A stretch of 64,000 bases of DNA from Carallia brachiata (taxonomy: Eukaryota; Streptophyta; Magnoliopsida; Malpighiales; Rhizophoraceae), in the NCBI GenBank assembly GCA_021464245.1, contig JADCRB010000055.1, forward strand, positions 526,487-590,486, in the 5' to 3' direction. Position numbers and translations under genes: made by a program. Position 1 is the stretch's first letter, and every line of letters starts with the position of its first letter. The notes beneath the pieces are model-generated. The model did not search any database and was not told the DNA's origin. It saw nothing but the letters and a program-made list of their open reading frames with translations. Positions 22,153 to 36,900 of the stretch are shown here, piece by piece.

Positions 22153-24900
22153 GTAATATCCTGGTTATTGAGGAGGTCTCAGGAAGACCAACCTTGGACT
22201 TCTGAGAGCTTCGAAGACTCCCTCTGATAGAGGGGATCTCTTTTCTTGGAGCTTGAGTAGGGGGGAAAACAATGGGTTTATCATACACAGATCACGACGC
22301 GGATTTTTTAACGAGTACAGTTACATATTTCGAATAAAATATCTCGATTTTTATTTTAGAATAATTCGTATCTGTTATTTTTAAAATAAATAATAATATT
22401 TTTAAAATGTAAAAATAATAAATATTTTAAAAATATTAATTTTTATTTTAAAAATAATAATTTTAATTTTAATTAAGATAAAATTCAGTATACTAATTAC
22501 GGGACACCAACTTTTTTTTTCTTTTCGGATATGGGCATCCTCTCCGTTTCTGACCGAGATATTGACACTTTGACTACGTTTTTGGGCTTAGCAGATCGAC
22601 ATCTAGTATGGGCCTTACTAACCCGTTGGCTGCCACGGGACCAAAGGCCCAATGATTACATATCCAAATCAATATTTATAACCTTTTTTTGACCCAAAAA
22701 AAAAAAAAATAGACCCTTTACAGTCTTCCTCTCTCCAATTGACCCATATTTATACAAGGAAGTAGATTACATAATGAGAGCCAGCTAACTAGGCAGTTTT
22801 GAGACAACTCGACTTGAAGCTCATGAAGTTACTTTAAGCAAACTCTTCTGAAATATGATTAGAGCAAATTTGAATGAGTTTGTTCAAATTGGGTGCAACT
22901 ACTGGCAGCTAACGTGATTATCAATAAGTTTTAGGTAGAACAGCATTATGATTCGGATTTGACTTACAAGTAGCTCTTTTATTTTATTTTTTTGACCAGA
23001 TGCATGTAGTTTACAATTATAAATTATAAATGGACCTCCCTCTACCAAATGAAGATAAATTCCAGATTTGAAGTGTTTCCTCCTGGTCCAACTCCAAAAT
23101 CTTTGTTGGATGTATACCTTAAAATTTAGAACGTCTCTTTTTATGTAAATAGTCAAATCTAACAATCATTTGCAAATCCACGGTCGATCCTAATTCTCAT
23201 AATTATTGTAGAGATTGAAAAATTATAAGCTTTTTCAAAAAATATAAATATTACGAGAAAGTACTATCGTACATCAATTGTTGCGCATCTCGTTAAGTTC
23301 GTCATCGAAAACATGTCATTTATTTCTCGCATGGCCTGACCGGGAAATATGTAGCGACTTTATTTTATTAATTAAATCAACTCGTGCCAATGCAACTGGT
23401 CCAGTAGGCTTAGAGAAGTCAGTTCATAGGCTCCACACTTTGTTGTGTTTCAATCATTATCGCTGTCATATGTCCTTGTTCGGGATGCATCCTTCGGAGG
23501 AGTTCATTTCTACGTGGATACGGATTCGAGTGGGAGAATTTATTTATGGGTGAAGTTTGAATTTTGAATTTTATTTTATTTTTAGGTTATGGTTTAATGA
23601 TTATTAAATTATATCTAAGTAATTAAACTAAAATATAACTCTGTATTAGTTTTTCATTTTACATAATTAAAATAGAAATTTCAAAAAGGTAGGAAACACA
23701 ACTTTATACATCTCAAAACAAACAACCATCCAATCATAAATACAAAAAGAAAAAAATATATTTAATTCTAATTACTAATTATATATATAATTTATACTAA
23801 TAAACCTAACAATAAGCATTATTGAACTCTTAATCAAATTAGGTATCAATTTTACAATTAGTTATATATTTTTGAGTTAATATACAAAAATATCACCAAT
23901 TTTACCTAAAGTAATAAATTTAACACTAAATTTAAAAAATAATAGTTTATCCCTCTTTAAATTTTTTTTGTAACAAGTCTAGCACACCATAAAATTTCTT
24001 GAACAGAATTTAATACTTCGATAATATGACACTAACGTATATGATTATCATGTTATCGAAATAGACATATTTCTATAAATCTATCATCGAAATTAACAGA
24101 TTTTATTCATATAAAATTATTGTATACTAGATTTGTTATAAAAAATTCAAAATAAGTAAATTATTACTTTTTAAAGTTAATGTTAAATTTGCCATTTTAA
24201 GTAAAATTAATGATATTTGTGTATATTAACCCTATATTTTTCTCCATGGAAGACAATCAGAGATTAAAGTGATAGATTTTCTAATTAAGGAATTCAGAAC
24301 AAATTAAGACACTCCTTTATTTTTTTTTTGAATTTTTTTTTTCTTAATCTGGAAGACCAATCTTCTGAATAAAATAAAAATCTCCTCCCATAAGAAAGGC
24401 AATCACTATTCCAGTATTAATTAAGAAATAATAATCCAGTTCAATTAGGTTATTGAAATTGAAAGTCTTCAAAAAAATTTCAAATTGTTCGAACGTTTTC
24501 CGAATAAGTGTCCTCATACAAGCGTGAAAATACCACTACATAACTCACTTTTAACGAGGCAAAATCCATACTTTCATTCGTTTAGAAAAGGAACCGGCAT
24601 GAAATTTTAATTTCATCGTGGAAATAGTAACAGAGTCCTAATGGAATAATAGTCGGAAGCGACGAAAATTTTGCGGACTGTTTGAAATCTTTGATCCTAT
24701 TCCCACGGCAATGGGGCACCAGATAACAAGCTGCAGCTTATTCGGACAGCCCCCGCGAGTCACGCACACAATTTTTCCACTTTAATCAACGTAGAAGTAG
24801 AAGAGAAGACCTACTCCCAATCTCCCCTAACCATAAGCCACGCCTTAAGACAAGTTAAGGATTAGACCGCGCGCTTTACGTAAGAAGAACAACCCACATC
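22153..24900. other. AT-rich intergenic DNA
   Basis: No gene is supported. 23270-23550 has an open frame without recognisable motifs. The rest is low-complexity AT-rich DNA. 24700-25100 becomes CT-rich and is probably the promoter region of the pectin acetylesterase gene. Confidence 0.4.
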
Positions 24901-25504
24901 AGATGATCACCAACATCGAGATTGGTTCTCGCGGAACATCATCATCATCATCGGTTGCGGTCGTGGGTCCCATAATCTATCTATACCTAAGTCTCTTCTC
25001 GATCCACATTACTGGCTTCCCCCTGCTTTTGGACTTCTTTGCCCAAACAAACCAATCCCCATTTCCCCCCCTCCATTCACGAATCTTCTTCAAATCTAAC
25101 ACACTCCTTCGAACTTCCTATTGAGATTAATTCAGATTCGTCTAAAATTAGTTTTCTGTGTTCTAATAGAATTAAGTTTTCCCGATAGATTTAGAACTCA
25201 ACATTTTTTTAACTCTTTCTTTTTTTTCTTTCTAAGTTCCTCTTCTTTTCTATTGCTCCTCTGTCCTTTCCTAAACTTTAATAGCAATATAGCTGGTCTC
25301 AGAAAAACGTTCTTTTCTAATTCTCATTTGGGAAGGCTTTTCTGCTCTCATTCTTTCAATGTATGTACGCATCGAGTAAATTATTGTGGGTTGCTGTTGA
25401 TCCAAAGTATACTCAATAATATAGTATATATTTATACACAGACCTTGCCATTGCTTAGGTTCAATAGAAACTGGATTTTTTGGGTGATCTGTCTGGAGCT
25501 GCCC

Positions 25505-25529
25505 TTTTATATATATATATATATATATT
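25505..25529. repeat. (TA)n microsatellite in the presumed 5' UTR
   Basis: About ten TA units directly upstream of the pectin acetylesterase start codon. Length polymorphism here would alter the leader. Confidence 0.7.
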
Positions 25530-25539
25530 AAACCCGAAG

Positions 25540-26595
25540 ATGAACGTGGCAGTAGCAGCGATGTTGCTACCAATCGTTCTGATATCTTGCGTGCCACTGT
25601 GCATTTGCTTGGATGGGCCCCTTCTGGTGCCCATGACGCTGGTCCGCAACGCCCCCGCTCTCGGTGCCCGTAAGTCCTGTCACTTTAGCATTAAACATTC
25701 ATTGAATAAGTATTGCTTGAAAATTTTCGCCATAATTGTTTTATCTTTTGGTTTCATGTTTCCAGAAATCTCGGTTCCTTCCATCTATATATTTTTCTTT
25801 TGTTTTCTTCTTTTCTCTTATTTAGTTTTTTTTTCCGTATTTATTTAAACCTTTCTTTTGTTTTTCGTGTTTCCAATCTCTGTTAATATTCGTAGTCTGT
25901 TTGGATGGAAGTTTGCCCGCGTATCATCTGGACAAAGGATTCGGTGCCGGAGCACGCAACTGGCTTCTGCAGTTCGAGGTAAAGTTTTCTTTTGTTTTGT
26001 TTTTTCTCTTGTCTAATGAAATAAATAAATAAATAAAAGAAAAGGACAGCAACGAAAGGGTTCGATTAGAAACGAAAAATGGTAAAGCCAACGTGGGGGC
26101 TTGCCTAGGTGGAAGATGTTGGATCGTTCCCCAACGTGGCTCTGCGTGATTGGGCGTTTCTGCTCATGTTGCACTCCACCTTGTGCTGCACTTTATTGAA
26201 ATGCAAAATTGATTTGGTGGTGTGCAATAGGTCAAAAGGCTTTGGGATCTCAGAAAATGCTCAAGTTATTTTTTAATCTGCTAGAAGCGAAAGTAAAATT
26301 GGGGCAAGTTCAAATTTTGGGCACGTCAAGCCTCGGGAATAGTTGCTACGAGTAACCAGCTGTTGTCTATCTGTTACTTGCAATGGAAATTCCATTAGCA
26401 ACAGGGGATGATTTTGATTATCTGGCCAAGGTGAACCAGTCAAATAAGATAATATAAATTATAGAAGCGCAGTGTCGCTTCTTTTTTGTTTTCTCTCATT
26501 GACTGACGTGGGGATGGAATTCTTAAGACTTCCGATTCTGAGAAACTGGCCCCTGATATAATACTTTCTTTTTCCAATAACATTTAAGGCTAATG

Positions 26596-26632
<37 letters not shown>

Positions 26633-29600
26633 GGGGAGTGGTTATGGTGTTGCGATCAGAAGGAGACTTGGTGATTTTGGCTGCTTGGTGCACCTCGCGA
26701 CGGTTTTGTCATATATGTGTAGAAATTGAGCCAGCATGTATAACTCAACTTATTACTAGTGATTACGCCTGAGTGGGATGTTTGGAAATTTCTACTAAAA
26801 TTATATTTCTTCTCAAAGGCAAAAAAAAAATTACGTAGAAATTGTGACGCTTGACTCACATTCCATAGCCTGATTGAGTCTCATGTCATTGTATGGACAG
26901 TGACATATACTGTATACCTGAATGGACCCAAGTGGCTCCACCGAAAAAAGCCAGGAAAAAGCCCGCAAAGGACGTACACAAGAGGTGCACGCAGCTGTTA
27001 GATATGGTCCCCATGGAAAGATTTGTAAAGTCTATTGCCCATTGGGGAATATTTTCTTTTGTATGCCAAACTTTGAACTCAAGCAATGACTATGGGTAAC
27101 TGGAAACTGGATGGATTAGTTACTTCATCGGTTGGTTAGTTAGTGGGACTCAGAATTAATTATTTATGAACTTTAATTTTCAGTCACAAAATAACAACTA
27201 TAATTATTTCTTTTACAGGGAGGTGGGTGGTGTAATGACATACAATCATGCCTGGAGAGATCTCAAACGCGCAGGGGATCTACAAGTTATATGAACAAGC
27301 TGGAGGTCTTCTCTGGAATCCTAAGCAACAACGCCTCCCTTAATCCTGGTACATCCGTATTCTTGCTTGATCCTACCTAATGATCCAGATTCATTAGCTG
27401 GTCCTATTTGCTGGAATTTTATTCTCCCACTTATCAAAATTTAGAGCGTAGTTTTAGACTTATCTAGATCCGTCATACTCAAATCAGTAAATATAATTAT
27501 TTATTAATAAAATGTATCACATTGATAAAAAGTGAAACAATAAAATTAATACAATAAAATAAAAATTTAAAATTAAATAAATATTATTTTAAAATTTAAA
27601 AGTATAAATTTTACATAGTATGAGTTAAAAAAATATTTTTCTTCCAAAAAAAAATTTTTTTGCATAAAATATAAATATAGTTGCGTTTTATTAATAAATT
27701 GTATTTGTTGATTTGAGTAAAACGGGTCGGTACGAGTCCAAACACAGCACCTTCCAAATTGCACCGTGACAGTTGCCGTCCTTTTTATATTCTGCCATAT
27801 TATATGAAAACGAAAGTAATTAATAATATTTATAACCAACTAATAAATAATGTCGACCCACTACAATGATTCGGGGTCGAATATATTTTTGAACTAAACA
27901 CACAAATAGGCAATGTCCGACGGTTGCCCCTCGAGAACATGTGTTTGCATTTATGATAAATTATTTTCCATTAAAATAATAATATATATATTTTTCAATA
28001 TTGCTACTATTATGGCTAGAGCTAGAAACGTAACATGTAGAGACTTTTACGATTTCCCTCTTATGTACGTCATATTTGTTTCCGACATCACGGTTCTCGA
28101 GCTCGTCCTAAAGGAAAAACCTGGCATATGTTGTTGACTAACAAAAGGAGTAATTCTGAGATGGAAATATTATATAGAATTTTTTGATAAGATTAAAGTA
28201 AAATTAAAATAATATAAATTATTTGATTTTTAAATTTTAAAAAATATATTAAATACAATATAATAGATTGTGCGACCGTTTTACTGTCACTTAAAAATAC
28301 AACTATACAGTGAGCTCTCATGGGAATCCATTATAATGCTGTGACTTTTTTCACATGTTCTTGGCATTGTCTCGTCTCCTTCACGGGTAGGTGTCGGCTG
28401 AGGATGCAGCAGCTACTGCCTGGCCTTTGGCCTCTAATATTTAACCCTTTCTTGCTTCTTTTGTCAGCACTGTCTGAGGGACATTGGTTAAAATGCAAAA
28501 AGTACTCCTCTATTTTGTCGTCTTCGTTGCCGAAGGCTGGTAAAGCGCTGTAGTGTACGTTTAGAGAGAGAATGAGAGCAGTGTCCTGGGCATGGGAACG
28601 CAAAAATTGTGCATTTTTCCAAGATAGATTGGACCCGGCCACCCGGGGCTTTCGGCTTTTTTTTTTTTTTTTTTTGTCGTATCTTTTGGTTTTTTTTTTT
28701 ATTTAAACCGCTCAGTATTAATTTATTGACTGATTAATCTGACCGACTGGTAGGACTCCGAAGGACGGTAAAAGTTTCCTAACAAGTATTTAACGCGGCT
28801 GCATTTTAGAATTCAAAATCAAGACCTTTGTTAAGCGAACTCAAACTTTGTCATCATCTGAGTAACCCTTGCTAGTTTTTGGATTTTTTTTTTTTTTTCT
28901 GGAGCAGATTTTGCTGTCTTATAGTTTTGGATCCAGACCAGGGGTCTTGTTTTCTGCTCATAAAGTTTAGGCCTAAGAAATTGTCCATAGCCAAACGGGC
29001 CAAATTCTGGGGCTTCATAGTGCATTTTAGGCGTGGCCCACTACATTATGCACTAGAATCCACGGGGGTTTTTTTTTTTTTTAAATGAATTCCAGGATTT
29101 TAGGTGTAGAAAGCAAGACTCTTTTTTTTATATATATATATATATGACTGTAAAACAAAGAGTTTGTTCACTTAGTTGTGCGTAATTTGATCATCGAAAA
29201 TTTAATTTAATGTGCAGTTCATGATCATTAAGCATCTTAATAAACAAAATGTTTTTTTAACTCATAATAAAAATATTGTTGTGACTTGTCGCATTTATTT
29301 GTCATATAGGTAAGATTCCTTGAGTATTATTTATAGGAAAGCACCTCTTTTATATCGTTTACTCGTTGTATTGTATGCTTTGCTCTCTAAAGCTTTAGTT
29401 TTGCCACGTTGTTTTTTTTTTAATGTACTATTAATATTTTTATTTTCTGGTTTTAAAATGGTTTTAAAAATGGTATCATTTTCTTGGTATAATGAAACAG
29501 ATTTTTACAACTGGAACCGAGTGAAGCTTAGATATTGTGATGGAGCTTCCTTTGCTGGCGATGCCAAGTTTGACGACGGGGTAGTAGTCTCTTCAGCCTA

Positions 29601-32196
29601 ATAATTTAATTTCCTTTCCAATGCTTTGGTCATTTGTCTTAATGCCCTGAAACCTGTGTGATCAAACTGCTTAATTTTCCTTCCGTTTGCTTATATCTCC
29701 TGGAATTTGGTTCAGTTTCTTCAAAAAGTCTCATCAGAATTTTACTACTTAGGAGTTATTTACTAGATCTCATACTAAAGTTAGTTCATGATGAAACCAA
29801 ATGATGATAAAATACTCGTGTAGTCAACCCCAATTAAATCTAAAATTGAAACTTTGTTGCTATACATATACATTGATATGAAACTTTATTTAATTGGATA
29901 TCAGCACTGTAATTCACTGTAACAGGGTGGTCTGTGTTAGTGACTTGACCTATGTCAATTAACTTCTTGTGCATGTGCAATACAGATATCAGTCCTTTAT
30001 TTCAGAGGGCAAAAGATATGGGAAGCAATAATTCTTGATCTAATGGGCAGAGGTTTGGGGCGGGCAAGAAAGGTGAAAATGACTAAGATTGAATTTTGTC
30101 ACCCTTTCCTTTCTGGATTGATTCATGAGAATATCAACATTCATTTCGTTTCTACTAGGCTTTGCTTTCAGGTTGCTCTGCTGGTGGTCTATCCACTTTT
30201 ATCCATTGTGATGAGTTTGCTCAGATGTTACCAAGCAATGCAAAAGTAAAATGCTTAAGTGATGCTGGATTTTTCCTGGATGAGTAAGTTGTATTTCCTT
30301 CCATGGGATTACACTTTTTTTTTCTTTGCCTTTAACGCTTTTTGCTTATGGGAATATGTCTTCACTTTACCCTTTGCAGAAGAGACATAAGTCTGAACTA
30401 CACTATGAGGTCCTTCTATGAAAATCTTGTTTCTTTGCAGGTATAACTCATGACTCTCTTGTGCTACTTAAATGTTGTTGCCTATTATTTCCCTTTGTAA
30501 TAATACAACAAGATTAGACTCCCATGCAATGAAGTCTATTGATTTAATGCACATTAATTGCGTCAATACTTTGCATGGATCCGACTCGGGAATGACTTTG
30601 TGCTTGTGGGTAGGATTTCATTGGCGAGGAAAACAAAGTGCATGTAGATGCAATCCATTGCAGAATCTTTCGCTAGAAGATTACAAACAAAGATGGCACA
30701 CTGAATTGTTTTCGCGCCAGATTATCGGTTACGTTAAAACTGTTATGCTGACTACACCAAGTGATTGTTGCAGGGGGCAGACAGGAATCTCAACAAAAAC
30801 TGCACCGATGTCCTTGATAATCCTAAATTGGTACAGCTTTTCGGAAGGCCCTTTCTTTCTGACCTGTTGCTTTTTGATTCTATTGCTTATGGCATTTATC
30901 TTCTATTTGTGTAGTGCATCTTCCCACAGTACTCATTGAAGTACATCACTACCCCATTCTTCATCTTGAATTCAGCTTATGACGTATTTCAGGTAAATTC
31001 TCTCTTGGCCTTTTTCACTTGTCTAAATCCCACATACAATTGATTGCAAATTGCTACCACATTTGCGATTAAAGTTCTAGCAACAGTACAGAATGACTGA
31101 AACTGCCAGTTTTACAGTTCAACCATATCTTGGTGCCACCTTCTGCTGACCTGCATGGACACTGGAAAAATTGCAAGATCAACCTAACAGCATGTAGTTC
31201 AATGCAATTGGACATACTACAAGGTCTTTTTGTGCATGTGGTGTTAACAATTCTGTGTAAATTGCTGTAGTCTAGCTAGTAAGTGTCAAATGAGGTAACA
31301 ATTTGTCTTTGAACACCTTGCAAGTTGCTTTCAGGTTTCAGACGCGAGATGTTGGCTGCCTTACTACCTTTCTTTAGAGATTCCAACAGAGGAGGGATGT
31401 TTATAAACTCGTGCTTTGCTCACTGTCAAAGTGAGTTGCAAGGCACTTGGTTTGCTGCTGACTCTCCAAGAGTACACGATAAGGTATGTAATTTACATTC
31501 ACCTGCTAGGATCTGCAGTTATTTGTGTAGCTTGGCTTCAACTGCTCATTACCTTTGGCATTTGTTACTTATTGGATTTTGCTCTGGCTCCCAATTAAGT
31601 TAATGCTCTAACGGTAATAATTTTATGTGTTTGTCCAAAATTTACTCAGCATATTAATATGATAATACTACAACTGGTTTCTAAGTCAGTACAACCTAGT
31701 CTGATCCTTTAATGATTCATCAAGAAATTTTGTTCTACTTCATTAACTTGTTTGTTCTTGTTCTTATTCATCATCAAATACACATATGCTGACCTGCATT
31801 TCTAAATATACTCAAGTTTTAAGCTCGTCTAATCTGGATCAGCATCCTCTGATATTTTCACTTGTTCCCATCTATAAGTAATTTGACCTTGGATGGTAAA
31901 TTTGATCTGCATTAATGGACATGCATGCATTTCTTTTGCTAAATTATCCGTGTTTACTGGAAAGGTAGGTGACGGGTTCTAATGCTAACATTGTGATGCA
32001 GCTGCATGTTTTGCCATTGTATATTGTATGTATAGAGGTTAATTGTTTGCATAGTGAGAAAATTTCTTGGCTACACATATTGCAGACCATTGCACAAGCC
32101 GTTGGTGACTGGTATTTTAGCCGGAACATGACCAAGGAGATTGATTGTCCATATCCTTGTGACACTACCTGTCATAACCTTATACCATCAACATAG
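25540..32196 (+). CDS. Pectin acetylesterase (CE13/Notum-like), 12 exons, 398 aa
   Basis: Exons with GT-AG borders that keep the frame: 25540-25669, 25896-25978, 27219-27348, 29501-29580, 29986-30072, 30159-30283, 30380-30440, 30774-30830, 30915-30992, 31118-31223, 31335-31483, 32086-32196. The sum is 1197 nt. The protein begins with a secretion signal ([17 protein letters not shown], cleavage near residue 24), so it is expected in the cell wall, where this family removes acetyl groups from homogalacturonan. Family landmarks are LLQFEGGGWCND (about 67-78), the nucleophile elbow LLSGCSAGG (Ser177), NSAYD (Asp274) and CFAHCQ (His342), forming a Ser-Asp-His triad, plus many conserved cysteines. 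The length is normal. Intron 2 contains an (AAT)n microsatellite at about 26597-26632, and intron 3 is over 2 kb. A run of (TA)n ends 11 bp before the ATG. I see no damage. Confidence 0.95.
26597..26632. repeat. (AAT)n microsatellite in PAE intron 2
   Basis: About twelve consecutive AAT/TAA units. Confidence 0.85.
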
Positions 32197-33900
32197 GTAT
32201 TTAAATTGTTGTTTATTTACGTCCTTTGAAATCACTCGTGATTCCTTTTTGGTGCTGAAGATGAGATATCGCGGGTTTCATGGACAGTACAGCATACAGT
32301 GGGAAAAGGGTACAGAATGGGAGTACAGATACAATCGGTGAAATACCTCAAGAAATTGCAGAAGAAAATGCAGGCTTCACTAAATCAATTAATGAAGAAA
32401 ATATTCTTTAGAGGTTGGATTACTGATCGTGAGATGGATGCAAAAGTGTATTCTTGTCACTGTCCACAAAAGCGATTGTGGATTTATTACATTCATTTTT
32501 TGATTGAAATGATCTCAAATTTTGGCAACATGATTATAGTAGCTCAGCTTTATCAGAAGGGTAAGGCTACAATTTTCCAGTTTATTCTTTCCTTTTTTTT
32601 TTTTGGGATGGTAAACAGCATTGCATTGATATGAATTAGATTGATCATTCCAAATTGGTTCGTGCACATTCTTAGCAACAGAGTGAGCAATTTCATGAGC
32701 TATCCTATTAGTAGCATTCTTACCAACATGTTAGATACAAAAATGAGCAAACAATAACGAATTGTTTGTCATGGGAAAAAGTATTGGAAAGAAATATATT
32801 TCTGTCCTCTTCTTTGGCTGCAAGACCTTTGCGGGGTTTAACGTTAAAAGGATTTTTCAGTCCATAGTTTGCCAGCAATTCAATTTGCAAAATCCTTACA
32901 TTCTTCCGACGATTGGATTGTAACCAAGTCTATTAAATCGGGATCCAAAATCCCTCAATTGTTGGATAAGATTTCAAGTAGGATTCTGAGTCTACTTAAA
33001 ATTGGATGTAGGAAAGAAGATTAAAATTGCGAAAATAACTTTTTCTATGGTGCGGAACGTTATAATTTTGTATGGTAGCAAAATTTATAATAGAATAACA
33101 TGTGGTATGTGATAACGCACTAGATTATCATAACTTATAATTTAATGTAAGGTGCACGAAAAAAAAAAAGGAAAAACTCACAGAAAATACATATAGAATA
33201 ATTACAGTTATTACTTTAAAATAATTTATTGTTACTTAAGAACTAAAATAAAAAGAACTATTTGAAAAAAAAAAAAAAATCATCACACAGTCTTGGAAAA
33301 AAAAAACCATTTTTAATAACCTTTTACTTTGTCCTCCTTTTCCTAGTCGAATAATGATTACGAAATTTTCCTTTCCTAATATAACGGGGATTATGTCAAA
33401 AAAAATATAATGGGGATAGTACGCCCAAACTACCGTTCACTCACTCGTGACCGCTTCCAATTTACGCATAAATTACAAGAACACCGTTGATTATCTTATT
33501 TTATTATCTTAATTATATAATTATTTTAAGAGTACTATTATATTTTTTAAAAAATAAAATTTTAAAAAAGCAGTTAAATTTAATTAATAGAATTTGTTGT
33601 ATAACTATTTTTAATTATAAATATAATTAAATATAAAAAAATATATTATTTTTTATTTATATTTATTTACATTACAATCCAGTTAAACTTTTTTCGGATC
33701 TCTTTTCTTTTATAACTCTAATTTTTTCCTTATTTTAAATGGTTGCGTACAAGTTACGACTTCACAACGGTAACAATTCCAAAGCCCAATCAGCATTTAA
33801 AGGCATGTAGTGGGCAAACAGCAGCACTTTTTTTCTGCGCAACGTCTCTCTCTCTCTTTATTTCTCTACTCCCCCGATCCAAGAAAAAGAGAGGGAGAGC
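32197..33900. other. PAE 3' region and AT-rich spacer
   Basis: It includes the pectin acetylesterase 3' UTR, which I cannot delimit. 33480-33720 is very AT-rich. A CT-rich, GA-rich leader-like stretch at 33845-33900 precedes the next coding segment. Confidence 0.4.
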
Positions 33901-33913
33901 GACAATTAGGGCA

Positions 33914-36900
33914 ATGCCTTGTTCTTCCAACGCCACAATGTCCGGCGGCGGTTGTGGCGGCGGGGACGAGAATGTTCTGTCCGTTCTAAAATAGTCCACA
34001 TTCTCGGCTTCCCTCACGCCGATGGAGGAGATCGCGCCGATCGCGAGTCCCATCCCTAATACGTTGTCGGTGGCGTTCAATGGCGATCTTTGGTAACTAT
34101 AAAATTCTTTTTTTGGTTTATTTATTTATTCAGATTTTCTTTGAAACACAAAAAAAAAAAAAAAAAAGAAAAAGAAGAAATCTTGGACTGAAGTTTCTTT
34201 TCGCTCTTCTAGCGCTTAAACTAATTTAAAGAAGGCATTAAATTTGGATATTTGTAATAATTTTCTATTGTTGTATACCTTGTATTTTCAAGAATCATCA
34301 AAATTTTAGATTTTGGCGTTGATTCTGCCAGTGCCGGTACAGGAGATTCAGATGGGAAACCGACAATCTTTGGACGTTCTTGATCGGTATTCATGAACTT
34401 TCTCCAATCTTGAGTATAGTTTTGATTTTCTTTTTCTTTGTCATGTTTTTTTTTTTTTCTTTTTGTGTTTGATTTCTTTACAGAGGGAAAAAGAATGTCT
34501 GTTTGGTTCGAGAAAAATTTCCACTTTGCAACACTGGCCGTGAAAGGCAATGCTGACGGTTGTATACTTGGAGACTCAGGTTGGGCCGTTGGCCCTATAC
34601 AATATTTACTGGATTTTTTTTTTCTCTTTATTATGAATGATTTTTCACTAAGTCACTAGCCAGATGTTTGTGCGAAAAGTAGGGAATTACTGGCATTTTT
34701 CTTTTCTGTGGTTCATCCCGCACTCTTGTTTTTTGCGGAATATTCTTGTAGAGGCTCTTCTGATGAATAGCACGTGGGATATAAGTTGGTATATTATCTA
34801 TTCAAAGACTTCTTATCTGAAAGCAACTGTTTTTTTTTTTTTTTAAATCTGCTATTTAAACTACAATTTTAAGCCTTTATTCATTTTATTGATGAACAAT
34901 GTTTTTAAATAGCTTTTACCCCTCTTATTTACAGAAAGAAAGAAAGGAAAAAGAGGTGGGATGAGAAGAACCAGGAGGAAATTGCCACCGCTGTGAAGCA
35001 ACTTGATGAATTCAATCAGGTCATTGAAATTGGAACTCCTTGTTGTTTTTTTTCCTCTTCAGAAAGCCATCTTTTTGTTTGATGTGTGTGTCTCAGTTGT
35101 TGGAAGCATATACTTTTTTAATTCTGATTTTATTTTTCAGATTGTTCAAGATATATAAAAATGTTGCCTCTTCATCTGCATTACCCGAGGCTTCCGCAAT
35201 GCAACATTTGTTTTATAGGCTCAGGGCAGTCTTCAGGTCAAGGGCTTATGCAGGTCTTTCCTTAGGCTTTTGTCACTGACCGAAGGTAACAAATCTATAA
35301 CATATCTGTGATTGCAGAGTTACTTTTGATGACTAGTTGCATGACAGGGCACATTAATATATACAACAGTCCAGGGGTATTCCATGTGTTTGCTGCAATG
35401 AAATAAAGATCATTGATGTGGTAAATCAAGTAACCACAGCTTTTTCGTATAATATAGTGGTTGACAAACCTTATATTCCTTCTTAAAAGTTAATTATGAC
35501 ATACTGATTGAGGATATTATGGCAGTGCTTTTGACAATAGTCAGTCTTATCCTTCTCAGTGTTGTTTACATGCTTCCTTGCTGGCTAATTGCATTTTTGT
35601 TAATGTTTTGTCTGTTAATTCAGTGTCCACTGAAGATTCGTCTACTAGTGTTAAAAAGAAAAATTTATGAAGATTTTAGAATACCTGCACAACAAATTAT
35701 ATCTATATTTGTTATACTGAGGACTTTGACTCAGCTCCTACTGCTCAAGGCATTTACTTGAGGGAAGCTAGCACTTGTCAACAACCTTCAGAGGCAGCCT
35801 ATTGTGATACTTGGTTTAGACGGCATGGATGGTTTGTCTATTTGCATGGTTTATATATTCAAATTTGCAGGTTTGGTTGAGCTAAAATTACTTGCTACTA
35901 TTGTTAATAAATTGTCTTAAGTCACATTTCTGCATTAGGCACAAGTTCATAATTACTTAGTATGCTTCTGATGATACCTGAAATGCTGTAATGCTGCCAT
36001 GTCATGAGGCCTCAAGTAGTTCATTTTGAATCTGCTTGGTCCCCTGCTTCGTAGTTGTTAGAATCAGTGGTACTGTCATGTCATTACTATCATATTTGTG
36101 GCTTTGCTCCTACTTTTTTGGAGATAATTTGGAGATAATTATCACATTTTTTGGAGATAATTTTGTTTATGAAATCAAATGCATCATTATATGTTTTATT
36201 TTGTTCCAAAGTTGAGGTGATTCTGTTTGGCATTCAAACGTATCAGTGGTACTCTTGCTTGATGGAAGCAAAGAACATGTCAGAATAGATTTTGAAGCGG
36301 TGCTGGCATATGAGAAACTCATGCTTGTTGTTACTTTAAATAAAGTACAAATTTCTGTTGTATATGTTTCTCTGCATGTGTGTGCATGGGTGGGGGATTG
36401 TCTGTTGATGTGGTTGTTTGCAATTAATACTGAGGCCTTTTCTCTCCTTTTTCATGTTCAATTTGTAGATATGATTTCCCTATCAACCTGTTGATGCTAA
36501 ACTTGGTACTCTCACAGAGAAACGTGACAAATTGCCCTCTGGAAAACAGACATTGGCGCTGACATTACATAGGTCCTGGCTTTGTTTTGATTTTTGCCAT
36601 GCCACTTTTTTATTTTTATACCTACAACTGTTTGGTTCTGCAGTTGCAAGTTCAAGTTGGAAGATAGAGCTGAAGTCAAGCCTCAAATTCCATTTTTCAA
36701 ATATGACAATAAATTTGAGCCACGATTTTATATGATTTCTGACATTAATAAAGAATTTGGCCTTTATAGACCTAGAAGGTGTAATTCGACAATTTGAGTT
36801 AGCAAATAAATGAAGATTATAGCTGCTAATTAGTCTTTGAAATAGAATTCTCGACAACATTGGACCAATGATGTTTGCTTTATAACACAAGCATGACATG

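Noticed and set aside
23278..23553. 91-aa plus-strand open frame
   Set aside because: No recognised motif, no splice-linked exons, AT-rich context.
25271..25848. Overlapping open frames around the PAE start
   Set aside because: By-products of UTR, (TA)n repeat and exon 1. Only the frame from 25540 continues into the other exons.
30472..30939. 155-aa plus-strand open frame
   Set aside because: It covers an intron and exon 8 of the pectin acetylesterase in the wrong frame.
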